The notes beneath the pieces are model-generated. The model saw only the letters and a program-made list of their open reading frames with translations, was not told where the DNA came from and made no database searches. A DNA stretch of 64,000 bases from Areca catechu (taxonomy: Eukaryota; Streptophyta; Magnoliopsida; Arecales; Arecaceae): NCBI GenBank assembly GCA_021397845.1, contig CM038046.1, positions 61,584,021 to 61,648,020 of the forward strand. The letters run 5' to 3'. Of the stretch, positions 33,698 through 43,481 are shown piece by piece. A program made the translations under genes and the position numbers. The stretch's first letter is position 1. The number at the start of each line of letters is the position of its first letter.

Positions 33698-34325
33698 ACT
33701 TTGACCACTAAGAAAATAGATAGAACATACTCAGAGTTAGTTGATCCTGATCGTATCCTGACTGAAACTGTACTAGAAGGACCCATAGAAAAAGAGAACC
33801 ATGGGGAACATAACCCTACTATTGAGACTTTACCTGAGAAAAAATTAGAAGAGAGCCAAATCATATAGCGTGGTCCTGAAAATCATGAACCTAAAGTAAT
33901 CAATGAGGACTTGATTTTCCCAAACCAGCACCTTCAGGAAGAGTTCACCCCATTAATCCCAATTGAGTTTCTCTTTCTTGAAATTCTTGACTCATCCTTT
34001 TTTCAGGCTGACCCTTTATTACCTATAGACATAATTTAGTGTACAAACGTTAAGGTTAACCCCATTAGTCAGGGATTGTTCTATGAGCCTTTTTCTTATG
34101 TCCTATCCCACCAATCTAGCTTGAATCCACTTCTTATTTCCTACACTGGCTTGAAGTTTCTACTCTTTCTAGAGCCACCCGATTACATTTTGATGAAATC
34201 AGTAGGCTGCAAAAGTTCTTTGAGCATACTCAATTTGCATCCTATTTTTGGAAAACACCATGGAATTTATTAGGAATTCATGCCAAATTTTCATTAACAT
34301 GACATACATTAACCAAGGGTAATTT
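33698..34325 (+). pseudogene. E5 linker and integrase-core relic
   Basis: It continues the E5 protease frame across E6: an acidic linker with TLPEKKLEESQII and EEFTPLIPIEFLFLEI. The same motif order occurs in E4 (TLPKETLGEDEIV, EEFIPLILVDDLFL) and E3 (TLPKETLEENQII). After a frame change, LHFDEISRLQKFFEHTQF and ASYFWKTPWNLLGIHAKFS represent the integrase core with FFEH in place of the SDRD motif. There is no RT or RNase H between protease and this relic. Confidence 0.75.
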
Positions 34326-34856
34326 TAAAAGGAGACTCAAAAAATACACTAAAGGAGACTTTGTAATGGTTGGACTACGACCTGAATGGTTCCCACCTGG
34401 AACCATGAAAATGTTACATGCTCATAGTAGTGGACCTCATAAAGTGATTAGAAAAATAAGATCTAATGCCTATGTACTCGAGTTGCCACCTGAACTAGGC
34501 ATTAGCAATACTTTCAATGTTTCAGACCTCATCGAGTATAGGGAACCAACATTGATTCCTAGTGAGCCATTTGGGCCAAATCCAATCCTTGAGAGTGAAC
34601 CAATCCAAGTGTGTCCACCTGCCATACCACCAGCCTAGAGAGACAAGATTAAGCGAATCGTGGATGATAAGATCATTGCTACCTGAGGCAAAGATTACCA
34701 ATGATATCTGGTTCATTGGCAAGGGCGACCTGAGTCTGATGATTCTTGGATCATTAGAAAGGAATTGCTGAGAGTTGACCCGAACATGCTAGAGCACTAT
34801 CATAGCGACGTTGATCCATACTCGATAGGGTTGAGTTTCTCCCCCCCGTGGAGAAT
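34326..34856 (+). pseudogene. E5 integrase C-terminus and chromodomain
   Basis: KKYTKGDFVMVGLRPEWF, PPGTMKMLHAHSSGPHKVI and NAYVLELPPELGISNTFNV form the GPY/F-type C-terminal module. A proline-rich linker (SEPFGPNP) follows, then a chromodomain: RIVDDKII, GKDYQ, LVHWQGRPESDDSWI and LEHYHSDVDPYS. One stop falls after the linker and one in the chromodomain. It ends against the 3' LTR at 34857. Confidence 0.82.
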
Positions 34857-36739
34857 TGATGTGGACCCAGGGCTAGAAAGTATCGACAAGTTAAACCAAC
34901 ATCCCTGTGGATCACCTGTGAATAAAACCCTGGACCCAACCCCTTTTACCATGTAAATATTTTATTTTAAATTATGTTATTTTGGTTTAGTTAGGGTAAA
35001 CCATTTTTACCAACTGTAATTAGGGTTTGTTTATTTTTGTATAAAACCCTTTTTACCAAGTTGAGTCAAAACCCCAATTGAGTCAAACCCTATTTACCTA
35101 ACTGGGATCTTAGTGGTCCAATTTAATTAGCCCTTGTTACCAACTTTAATTGGGTTTTTATTTGAAAGCCTAATTAAGTATGGTTGGCTCAATTAGTTAT
35201 TAGTTGGTTAAATCATGTGGTTGGTTATTCATTAAGTCCATGTAATATGTTGAGTCATTGAGTCCTATATTACAAGAGGGAACCAAAGACAACATCCCAT
35301 GTGTACCTAATTGAAGACTCAAGACAACCTATGTGCTAGCCCAAGCCACAACCTCTTCTTGGTGCCATTTTTCAAAGATTTGGATATCAACACATGTCAT
35401 GTTTGGACATTTCATTGGCACAACACCATTTGGACATTTCATTTTTGGACAGGAACACATGCCATGTCACTTTTGTTTGGACATCCCACATGCCATGTAT
35501 TTTATTATTTTTGGTCAGCCAAATGAAAGCAAAACTGGTGCCCTCCTTTTGAGGTAAGTAAAGTAGAAGGAGTCTTCATCCATGTCGCCATTCACTTCAA
35601 GGAATTCACACCAAATCCAAGGAGTCGGCCACTATTCCAAGGAGTTTCATCTTGTCACCTAAGTGGAGGAAGTTTCAAGGTTTCTTAACTCAAGTGTTTG
35701 AAGCAGTCAAGTTACTATGAAATCAAAATTTCAATGGCTCATGAGTTCCACTAAAACTCATGAGTTTTTCTTATCCACACTGGAGAGTCCTCTATTATGC
35801 AAGAACTTTCAATATCCAGATTCTAGAGACCACCAGTCATGGCCAATCAAAGATGTAATCTTTGCCATTCATCGGTCCACTTCACCCATCTTCATAGTTG
35901 GCACCCAGATGAGATAAGAATCCTCAAAATTTCACCCACTTTGAATGGAGTCTAGATCAGCCCAGCAAGCAGAGTCTAGGACACCCAAGAGCAGGATTCT
36001 AGGAGTTCTAGTCCAAGGGAGCACAAGACTAGTGTTTGTGTCCCTTATATCACTAGTTGGGAGTCTATAAATACCCCACCACGCCCCTTGTAAATCATCA
36101 TTTTATTCATCAATATATAATGAAATTCAATCAAATTTTATTCCTTTGCTGTGTGCAACACGGGGTGTAAGGCCCTTCCTTTGTTCTATAGAACATCGCG
36201 GGGTTTGAGGCCCTACTTATCTAGCCATCATGAAATCCAAATCCGCCATTTCTAAACCCTCCTTTCTTTCATTATTTTCTTTCCATTGCTACTTTTAATT
36301 CATGTTTCTTTCTTTGTTGAGTGTGCAGGTGATCAAGACTCAAAACCAGGTTTTCTTGACTCCAAACCAGCATCGCTTGAAAAAGCAGAGCACAGAATCG
36401 AATTCTTGAAACCCTACCTTGAAGATCTTGAGAGTCCCGTCAGATCCGATTCAGAGGAGTGTATCTTCGTTGGTAAAATCTAAACTAATTCCCTCCTCAT
36501 AATTTCTGAATCGTTGAATAGATAACCCTAGTTTATGGTGGTTTCTCAACCACCATGTCTTATTTTCTCTAATTAGTTTGTGGGCTTACTTACGAGTAAG
36601 TACTAGAACTAGTTTCCTGTTCTGTTTCCTTCGAAGTCTTCTTTAAAATCTAAAAATATAAAATAAATTAGTTTTTATTTTTCCTTGTTAATTAGTTATT
36701 AATTTCAGTAATTTAGTTTTGGTTTTCTGTCCCACATCA
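34857..36739 (+). repeat. E5 3' LTR
   Basis: It begins TGATGTGGACCC and ends CCACATCA. It carries TATAAATA (36066-36073) and the GTTCTATAGAAC hairpin followed by ATCGCGGGGTTTGAGGCC. It is 37 bp longer than the 5' copy, partly because of sequence near 34890-34925 that is missing at 19108. Confidence 0.92.
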
Positions 36740-37315
36740 GTGAATCTATGTGAACTCCTTCTTTCTAGCCTCCTGCACCTTGCCTCCAGCAATCATCAAA
36801 ACCCTAGAAGCAACCTTCTCCAGCCTTGGCCGCCCCACACAAAACCTCTTCATTCTTTGCTATTTTTTGGTTTTTTTCTTCATCCCTACATCATTTTCTA
36901 ACCCCTGATAGGTGATTTGGAGGTCCCTCAAAGTCTACGAATCCATAGATTCCAGCCGGGCAGCTTTCGGATCACTAGGTTGAAAGCCGCGAATCTGCAA
37001 GGTCTTTGGCTTGATCTTCCAGGCCGCATCTGGGCATATTAAGAGAACTCTTCAAGGATTCTTCATCAAATCCCTGTCAGGTACACCCCCTAGACTTGCC
37101 AGTAGCCATATTGAAGGAGAACTAGCCCAACCAGGGCATCTCAGCCTCGGCGGTCCTCTTCTCTATTATTTTAATGTCTATTTCGCATGCAACTGCTTCT
37201 AAAATTTTTGTAGAACTCTCTACTTTACATCTTGGCTTTATTTTCGTGATTTAGACACCAAACTCAACATATAAAAATACAAAAATACTTTTCATGCATA
37301 TTTAGTCCTGCATTA
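36740..37315 (+). repeat. E4 5' LTR, right piece
   Basis: It resumes the E4 LTR at GTGAATCTATGTGAAC, matching 41366 onward in the 3' LTR, and ends CCTGCATTA where the 3' copy has CCCGCATCA. Confidence 0.9.
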
Positions 37316-37318
37316 TTT

Positions 37319-37331
37319 TGGTATTAGAGCC
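37319..37331 (+). other. E4 primer-binding site
   Basis: TGGTATTAGAGCC differs from the initiator tRNA-Met PBS by one transition and lies three bases after the LTR. Confidence 0.85.
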
Positions 37332-37378
37332 TGTTTTGGCTCAGTTTCTCTTTGAATATTTGGATCGGGTGCTTCAAC

Positions 37379-37475
37379 ATGGCCGTCCGTTCATAGGAGA
37401 GAAGTAGGGCTGCAAGACCCTCTCTTCCTATTCGAAGGGATCTCCTATGACATGTAGGGGAGCCACTGTGATTGA
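37379..37475 (+). other. Leader fold closed by TCATAGGAGA/TCTCCTATGA (E4)
   Basis: A 10-bp perfect inverted repeat (37391-37400 with 37441-37450) encloses AGGG/CCCT and TTCC/GGGA hairpins. The flanks CATGGCCGTCCG and CATGTAGGGG match copia E2 at 4206-4290. One inner stem differs from E2 (CCCAT/ATGGG there) while remaining paired. Confidence 0.72.
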
Positions 37476-38123
37476 CCCCTGAAGAAGAAAACAAAGAGCA
37501 TCTTTAGTTAATTTTGCATCTCGGCCATCATAGTACATAGTCTGCAGTTTTAATTTTTTAGTCTGTAGGTAACATAGAAAAATCTGATTTTTATTTTGCT
37601 GGATTTCTTATAATTGAATGTATGTTTAAAATTTTATCATGAATTATTTTGGTCTATAGATTTTCTTCCTGCTAGAATACTACCTGAGAATATTTCTTCC
37701 CTGATTTTTCCATAAAGCCAATTTTAGCAAGTTTAGGCTTCTTTTGGTATAATTTTGCATATCTTAAATTTTTGGCATATTTTTCACTTATTAGGTCATT
37801 TATGCAAATTATATTTCTACTTAAAAACACACCCAAAAAAATACATATATACATAAAACACCAAAATACTTGAAACCCTAATTTGTATTTTCATATGCTT
37901 GCCATCATGTGCATAAAAAACTTTAAGGGAAATTCTACTATGCCAGATGGGGGGAGCATTTGATCACCTCTCCTTAGCACAAAACCACAATCCTTAGATT
38001 TTAACCCAGCCCTAATTAAAATTGAGTAGACCTAACTTGCTTTAGTGAGCTAGGAACATCAACAGGTCTGGTTCAACCTTTATGGAAAGACTAGTGCACC
38101 CATTACATTTCTTATTACTGGAA

Positions 38124-38241
38124 ACTGGTGTCTAGGCTAGAGATACAGTATCAAATGACCTAAGTGAATCAGTGATTCTTTAATTGGGTCCCTGCAAAAA
38201 TAAGGGGGGCCTCCCAGCATCCCACCTCTTACTTGGCCAGT
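38124..38241 (+). other. TGGTGTCTA...TTGGCCAGT leader module (E4)
   Basis: The closing arms ACTGG (38124-38128) and CCAGT (38237-38241) pair exactly. The interior has GGGGGGCCTCCC and CCCACCTCTTAC as in the other gypsy leaders. Confidence 0.65.
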
Positions 38242-38252
38242 GGAAGGATTAG

Positions 38253-38380
38253 GGGTTGTGTTGTGTGTAAGTTGAGTCAACCCATTTTGTTTGGTCTCTA
38301 GGTCTAAGTAGTCCTAGTCGATTTGTCTTGTGCCTTGCATGTGACTAGGTCAGAAGTCTATTGTCTTGTGTCTTGCATGT
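38253..38380 (+). other. Weaker GU-rich loop hairpins (E4 leader)
   Basis: GGGTTG (38253-38258) pairs with CAACCC (38278-38283) around TGTTGTGTGTAAGTTGAGT. CCTAGTC (38313-38319) pairs with GACTAGG (38343-38349) around a loop containing TTTGTCTTGTG. A 20-nt direct repeat (38323-38342, 38361-38380) has one mismatch. The loops resemble the copia array loops but the match is loose. Confidence 0.45.
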
Positions 38381-38413
38381 CCACTAGATTAGGAGCCCAT
38401 TAGCCCATCAACC

Positions 38414-39215
38414 ATGTCCCTTAGGCCCCCTAAGGCCCATATCAGACCTGACTCACTTGAACCCCATAGGCTTGATCAAATAGGTGAACATTCTTTGACC
38501 TATGAAGGAGCCCATAGGACCCATGCTAAATACAGATCCCCTAGGCCCAGTACCTTTAATCCATGAGCTTATCATCATGATCTTGCCCCTGAGTCTAACC
38601 TAGAAGCCCAAACCTATACTTGGTGGATCCGAAGGAAAGACCTATTAGACACACCCAACCCTATGCACCCACTTTTGATGGAAGCCTAGATCCTGAGATG
38701 TATGTTGATTGGGAAGAAAGAATGGATCACTATTTTGAGCACACTTAGATGACTGAGTTAGAAAAAGTTAGATTGGCCACACGTATGCTAATCCAAAATG
38801 CTAGGCAATACTGGGAAGATATTGAGGATAAATGCTATCAATTGGGAGATGAAATACTAATTTGGAGATCCATGAAAAGTAAGTTGAGAGCAAAGTACCT
38901 AGGTAGATTTTGTGAGCACCAACTTTTAGAGCAATGGTACGATTTGAGACAAGGTAATAAGATTGTGTCTGAATACACTAACCAATTTAATGAGTTTATT
39001 AGGAGATGTAACATAGTTGAACCTATGTATAAGATTGTATCAAGGTTTCGAGCAGGCCTACGTAGGCACATCCAGGGGGAATTATTTCAATGGAAAATTC
39101 ATACTCTAGAGGAAGCTTATCTAATTGCTAGGGAAATTGAGTCTTATCAAAAGAAACTCATGGTAAGCCAACCTAAGCCCAGCATGATTAGCACCTCTAG
39201 ACCAATTCTTAGGTA
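38414..39215 (+). pseudogene. E4 gag
   Basis: An ATG at 38414 opens MSLRPPKAHIRPDSLEP and a proline-rich N-terminus. The gag core follows: PEMYVDWEERMDHYFEH, MTELEKVRLATRMLIQ, ARQYWEDIE, SKLRAKYLGR, LLEQWYDLRQGN, YTNQFNEFIRRC and RFRAGLRRHIQGELF. No zinc knuckle was found. Several stops and at least one frameshift lie in the N-terminal third. From 38749 to 39216 the frame is open, giving the best-preserved gypsy gag core in the window. Confidence 0.87.
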
Positions 39216-39963
39216 AAGTCCTTTTAACCAGCCTACTACTCCTATACCATTAGTTTGTAAGGAAAATACCCCTGAACCCATTAATGAGCCCAAGGAAGAA
39301 CTCATTGTAGAGATATATGATGCTGACATAAGTTTAGTAGATGAATACAAAGGAAAAGACTTTCAGGAGGATCACTCTAGTACTTTGCCTAAGGAAACCC
39401 TAGGCGAAGATGAAATTGTAGAGCCTAGTCCTGAAGTAATAGAACAACAAAAAATTAGTGAGGACTTGGTTCCTATAAGTCAATACCCTCAGGAAGAGCC
39501 CACTCCTTTAGCCTCAACCCCAGACCTCATTCAGTATCCTCATGAAGAGTTCATTCCTCTAATCCTAGTCGATGACCTTTTTCTTTAACTGATTAAGTTA
39601 TCCTTTCTTAAAGACCTTGCAATTGCAATGACCAAATTCTCCATCCTTCAAGTGGACCTTATGTCACCCATAGATCAAAGTTCAAATCTTAAGGTCATCC
39701 CTAGTAACCAAGGTCTATTGCATGCCTTTAATGGATTGTCCCAAGACTCCGATTCTTATTTCCTGCCATACCTTAAGGCTTCCAATGTTCCCCAAACCTT
39801 TCCATTACACTTTGTTGAGGTCGTTCAGTTGCACCAGTTCTTTGAGTATGTTAGGTTTTCGACCTACTTTTGGAAGACCTTATGGCATTTGTTTGGAGTC
39901 CATTGTAAATTTTCATGTGCATTCCAAACCAGGGTCAAACCTAGACAGTCTATAGTCTGTTAG
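39216..39963 (+). pseudogene. E4 linker and integrase-core relic, in frame with gag
   Basis: The frame is the same as gag (38749), broken only by stops. An acidic linker holds TLPKETLGEDEIVEPSPE and the repeated motif QYPxEExxPL. Next comes LKVIPSNQGLL, then YFLPYLKAS, LHFVEVVQLHQFFEYVRF and STYFWKTLWHLFGVHCKFS. The last part aligns with the gypsy integrase core (HFLPL..., FVKEVVRLHG, VRFTSHFWKTLW), but the segment with the second catalytic Asp is replaced by FFEY. E5 and E3 share this replacement, so it is ancestral to all three. Confidence 0.75.
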
Positions 39964-40079
39964 GTTTAGGCCCAAAGAGTCCAATAAAGTTTTTCTCAAT
40001 AGGAATGCATTGTTGAGTTTGCATTTTTGTTAGGTGTCAGTACAAGTCTGGTGCATCATCTGCATTAAGCATTAATTTT

Positions 40080-40628
40080 TAAATAAACTAGCTAATTCCC
40101 AGCAAAGAGCCAAGAAATTTAATGTTGGAGATTCGGTCATTATTAGGCTTAAACCTGATTGGTTCACCCGGGGATCATTAAGAAGCTTCATGCTCATAGA
40201 GCTAGACCCTTTAGAGTGATAGAGAAGGTCAGACCCAATGCCTATCTGTTAGATTTGCCCTCAGAATTTGGCATTAGTTCTACCTTCAATATCGCAAACC
40301 TGGTTGAGTATAGGGAACCAGCAGTGATACCTAGTGAGGCCTTTGGACCTATTCCACCCCTTGTGAGTGACCCTAGCCCAGAGTGTCCACTAATAAATTG
40401 TCCTGAGAGAGGAGAACGGATAGAGCATATCATGGACAATCAAACTATCATGACCCGGGGCTGTGGCTATCAACGCTACCTCGTCCGATGGCAAGGCCAA
40501 CTAGAATCGGATGATTCGTGAATTTTTCGAGAGGACTTGTAGTGCCTCAACCCATACCTTCTTGAGAGATATGTGAGCCAGTGTGATCCTTACTCGATAA
40601 GGTAGAGTACCTCCCACCCTGGGAGAAT
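40080..40628 (+). pseudogene. E4 integrase C-terminus and chromodomain
   Basis: AKKFNVGDSVIIRLKPDWF opens the module. A frameshift near 40160 is followed by IKKLHAHRARPFRVIEKV, NAYLLDLPSEFGISSTFNI and a proline-rich linker. The chromodomain reads RIEHIMDNQTIMTRGCGYQRY, LVRWQGQLESDDS and LERYVSQCDPYS. Two stops fall in its C-terminal half. Family knowledge says this domain targets integration to chromatin. Here it is the longest domain left after gag. Confidence 0.85.
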
Positions 40629-41939
40629 TGGTGAGGATACTAGAGGCACCAAAATAATACAGAGGCTTCTCAACCCTTTATGGATGACTTAGTAGTGTTT
40701 GAGTCCAATTTGTAATAAAGGCTTAGCTTAATTGAGTTTTCCTTTGGTCTCTGAGTCATGTTCTTTTTGGGCCCTCATCATTTGAGTCCTGTATTCAGAG
40801 TTTGATTCATACCAGTAGGGTTTGGATCAGTCAATCAAGTTAGCTCATGTTGAGATAGTTATATTTTGAGTCCTGTAAATTCTACTCCAAGTCAAATGAA
40901 GACTTAATTCAATTGAAGACCAACACAGTTTGAAGTCATGAAGACCATGGAAGGCCCAACAGGAGAAATTAAAGGCCCTGGAACCTTGGATCATAGCTTG
41001 GAGCCCTGGACCATATCCTGAAGCAAACTGGCCCACCCAAGGCCTAAGAGGAGCATCATATGGTGCCATGAACTCTTATGGTCACCTCTTCTTGGTCGGC
41101 CACTTAGGGTCACCTCCTTTGGCCAACCAAGGCAAGTAACAGAGGGAGAGTTTAAGGGAAAGGGGTAGAGTGGGATACCATGTATTCTAACTAGGGTTTG
41201 GGTGGGATTGAAATTCTTATTAATTATCTTTTATATCCTTACTTGGGGGACAAGTTTGTGAGCCTATTTAAGAGGCCCCCCTCTCTTGCACAAATGGATA
41301 ATTATTCATGAAATATATTGAGTCTTAACTCCATTGCTATGTACTTGCTGTGTGCTAAGGGGAATCTGTGTGAACCCCTTCTTCTTTCTAGCCTCCTATG
41401 CCTTTTCTCCAGCCACCATCAAAACCCTAGAAGCAACCTTCTCCAACCTTGGCCACCCCACACAAATTCTCTTCTTTTTATGTTGTTTTCTGGTTTTTTT
41501 TCTTCATCCTTACATTGTTTTCTAACCCCTAATAGGTGATTTGCAGGTCTCTCAAAGTCTACGAATCCATAAATTCCAACCGGGCAGCTTTCGGATCACC
41601 GGGTTGAAAGCTGCGAATCCGCGGGGTCTTCGGCTTGATCTTCCAGGCTGCATCCGTGTGTATTAAGATAACTCTTCAAGGATTCTTTAGCAAATCCCTG
41701 TCAGGTACACCCCCTAGACTTGCCAGTAGCCATATTGAAGGAGAACTAGCCCAACCACTGCTTCTCAGCCTCGGCGATCCTCTTCTCTATTATTTTAGGG
41801 TCTATTTCGCATGCAACTACTTCTAATTTTTTTGTAGAACTCTCTACTTTAGATCTTGGCTTTATTTTCGAGATTTAGACACCTAACTCAACATATAAAA
41901 ATACAAAAATACTTTGCATGCATATTTAGTCCCGCATCA
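40629..41939 (+). repeat. E4 3' LTR
   Basis: It is 1311 bp, beginning TGGTGAGGATAC and ending CCCGCATCA. It includes TATTTAA (41275-41281) and the block shared with 36740-37315. The perfect CCCTA duplication follows at 41940. Confidence 0.93.
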
Positions 41940-42840
41940 CCCTAGCCCATCGACCCGAACCCAATAGGATTAGTACCCCTAGCTATCAGCCAAGTACTAA
42001 TCAAGTTCCCCTTAGTCGACCCGAACCCCATAGAATTAGTATCCCCAGATATGAGCTCAATATCAGTCCACTTCCCCTTAGTCGACCTACCCCTACTACC
42101 CCAGTTTTTCATATAGGTAACATTGAAGAAGAAGTGTACGAAGTAGGAGCAAACCTAATAGATGAATATGAAGGAGAAGAGGAAACACCTATGGCAACCT
42201 AGAATTAGTGGACCAGGTAGATACCCAGATTGAAGCTGTATTGGAAGAACAATTAAAGGAAGAAAACCCTGATACTACTACTAGAACTTTACCTAAGGAG
42301 ACACTAGAGGAGAACCAAATTATAATGTCTAGTCCTAAAATTCAAGAACCCGAGGAATTTATTAAGGACATAATTTCTATCATTCAATACCCCTAGGATG
42401 AATCCTCTCTTATAGCTCCCCTTGAAGATCTTTTTCCCGAAATTATCAACTTATCCTTCCATACAGTAGACCTTTTGTTGCATGTAGATCGATGCCCATA
42501 CCGTAAGGTCCACCCCATTACTCTAGGACTATTCCTTGAAACATCTTATTACCTCCTACCCTACCAAGTCATCCCCGAACTGCTGTCTTATTTCCTACCC
42601 TACTAGAATAACCTCGAATCCATTTCTTATTTCCTACCCTTTCCTGAGGCTTCCGAAGTTTCTAGAACCATTAGATTGCATTTTGTAGAGGTTAGCAAGT
42701 CGTATACATTCTTCGAGCATGTTAGGTTTGCCACTTACATCTGGAAAATGCTATGGCATTTAGTAGGAGTCCATGCACCATTCTCATCTAATGTCACCCA
42801 CCTGACCAAGGATCAAACCCAGTTGCAGTTCAGGGTTTAG
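41940..42840 (+). pseudogene. E3 gag tail, linker and integrase-core relic
   Basis: Two 66-bp units (41950-42015, 42016-42081), each opening TCGACCCGAACCC, encode a Pro/Ser-rich gag tail. An acidic region follows (NIEEEVYEVGANLIDEYEGEEE), then the linker motif TLPKETLEENQIIMSSP. After stops, the same frame gives KVHPITLGLF, SYFLPFPEAS, LHFVEVSKSYTFFEHVRF and ATYIWKMLWHLVGVH, the relic also seen in E4 and E5. It is broken by several stops. Confidence 0.75.
41950..42081 (+). repeat. 66-bp coding tandem repeat
   Basis: Two units of 66 bp (22 codons) lie in tandem, with a third start at 42082. They are in the Pro-rich tail of E3 gag. The period is a multiple of three. Confidence 0.85.
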
Positions 42841-42865
42841 TCGAGTCCATAGTCTATTAGGTATT

Positions 42866-42943
42866 GGTATGAGTCATTTGCCTGCATGGTGGTATGAGTC
42901 ATTTGCTTGCATAAGATGTTAGTCTGAGTTATTTGACCTGCAT
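42866..42943 (+). repeat. Short repeat GGTATGAGTCATTTGCCTGCAT, spaced
   Basis: Related 22-23 bp units lie at 42866-42887, 42891-42912 and 42921-42943, in the non-coding gap between the integrase relic and the integrase C-terminus of E3. No function is evident. Confidence 0.75.
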
Positions 42944-43019
42944 GTAGAGATCTGCATAAAGAATTAATCATAAGATTAATATCAGCAATGTTTTTATAAA
43001 AACCTGGTTAATTCCTGAA

Positions 43020-43481
43020 AGAGTCCAAGAGTTCACTAGGGAGATCATGTAATGATTAGGTTACATACCCGTAGTGCTGGACCCTTCAAAGTGATAAAGA
43101 AAGTTGACCCTAATGCTCAAGTTACCACCTAATTAGGCATTAAGCTCAACCTTCAATATCTCAGACTTAGTTGATTATAGGGAGCCAGCAATGATACCCA
43201 GTTAGCCTTTGGACCTGATCCTTTTCTTTATGAGCAATCCCATCCCTGAGTTTCCACAAATCAATTGCCTGGGTAAAGAAAATTATTGAGCATATCCTGG
43301 ATGACCAAGCCATTAGTACCTAGAACAAAGGATACCATGTCACTTGGTTCGTTGGCAAGGTCGACCGAGATCTGAGGATTCATGGATCACTCAAGAGGAT
43401 TTGCAATGCCTCAACCCAGACCCACTAAGCCGGATTGACCTTTTACTCGATAGGGTCGTGTTCCTCGCATCCTAGGAGAAT
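43020..43481 (+). pseudogene. E3 integrase C-terminus and chromodomain, heavily decayed
   Basis: Fragments in different frames match the E4 and E5 module: GDHVMIRL, TRSAGPFKVIKKVDPNA, then a Pro-rich linker with FGPDPF, and chromodomain remains near 43280-43400. A deletion seems to have removed the PPGTxKKLHA segment. It runs to the 3' LTR at 43482. Confidence 0.65.

Larger units (their letters stand above)
19071..36739 (+). mobile_element. E5: gypsy element with gag-protease and chromodomain, host of E6
   Basis: LTRs are 19071-20916 and 34857-36739 (1846 and 1883 bp). They start TGTGTGGAC or TGATGTGGAC and end ACATCA or GCATCA. Without E6 the internal region is about 4 kb. It encodes gag, an aspartic protease, a linker, an integrase relic, the integrase C-terminus and a chromodomain, with no RT or RNase H. 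The flanks show only a degenerate 6-bp overlap (GAAAAT/GTGAAT) as a possible TSD. It lies in the 5' LTR of E4. Confidence 0.9.
18335..41939 (+). mobile_element. E4: non-autonomous gypsy element, host of E5
   Basis: It is flanked by a perfect 5-bp TSD, CCCTA (18330-18334 and 41940-41944). The 5' LTR is split by E5 into 18335-19070 and 36740-37315. The two pieces sum to about 1307 bp after subtracting a duplicated target, against 1311 bp for the 3' LTR (40629-41939). The LTRs start TGGwGmGGAyAC. Net internal length is about 3.3 kb: PBS, structured leader, gag, linker, integrase-core relic, integrase C-terminus and chromodomain. Protease, RT and RNase H are absent. Confidence 0.92.

Noticed and set aside
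37011..37202. 63-codon frame repeated at 41635-41826
   Set aside because: Both are the same stretch of the two E4 LTRs; duplication is by LTR identity, not gene conservation.
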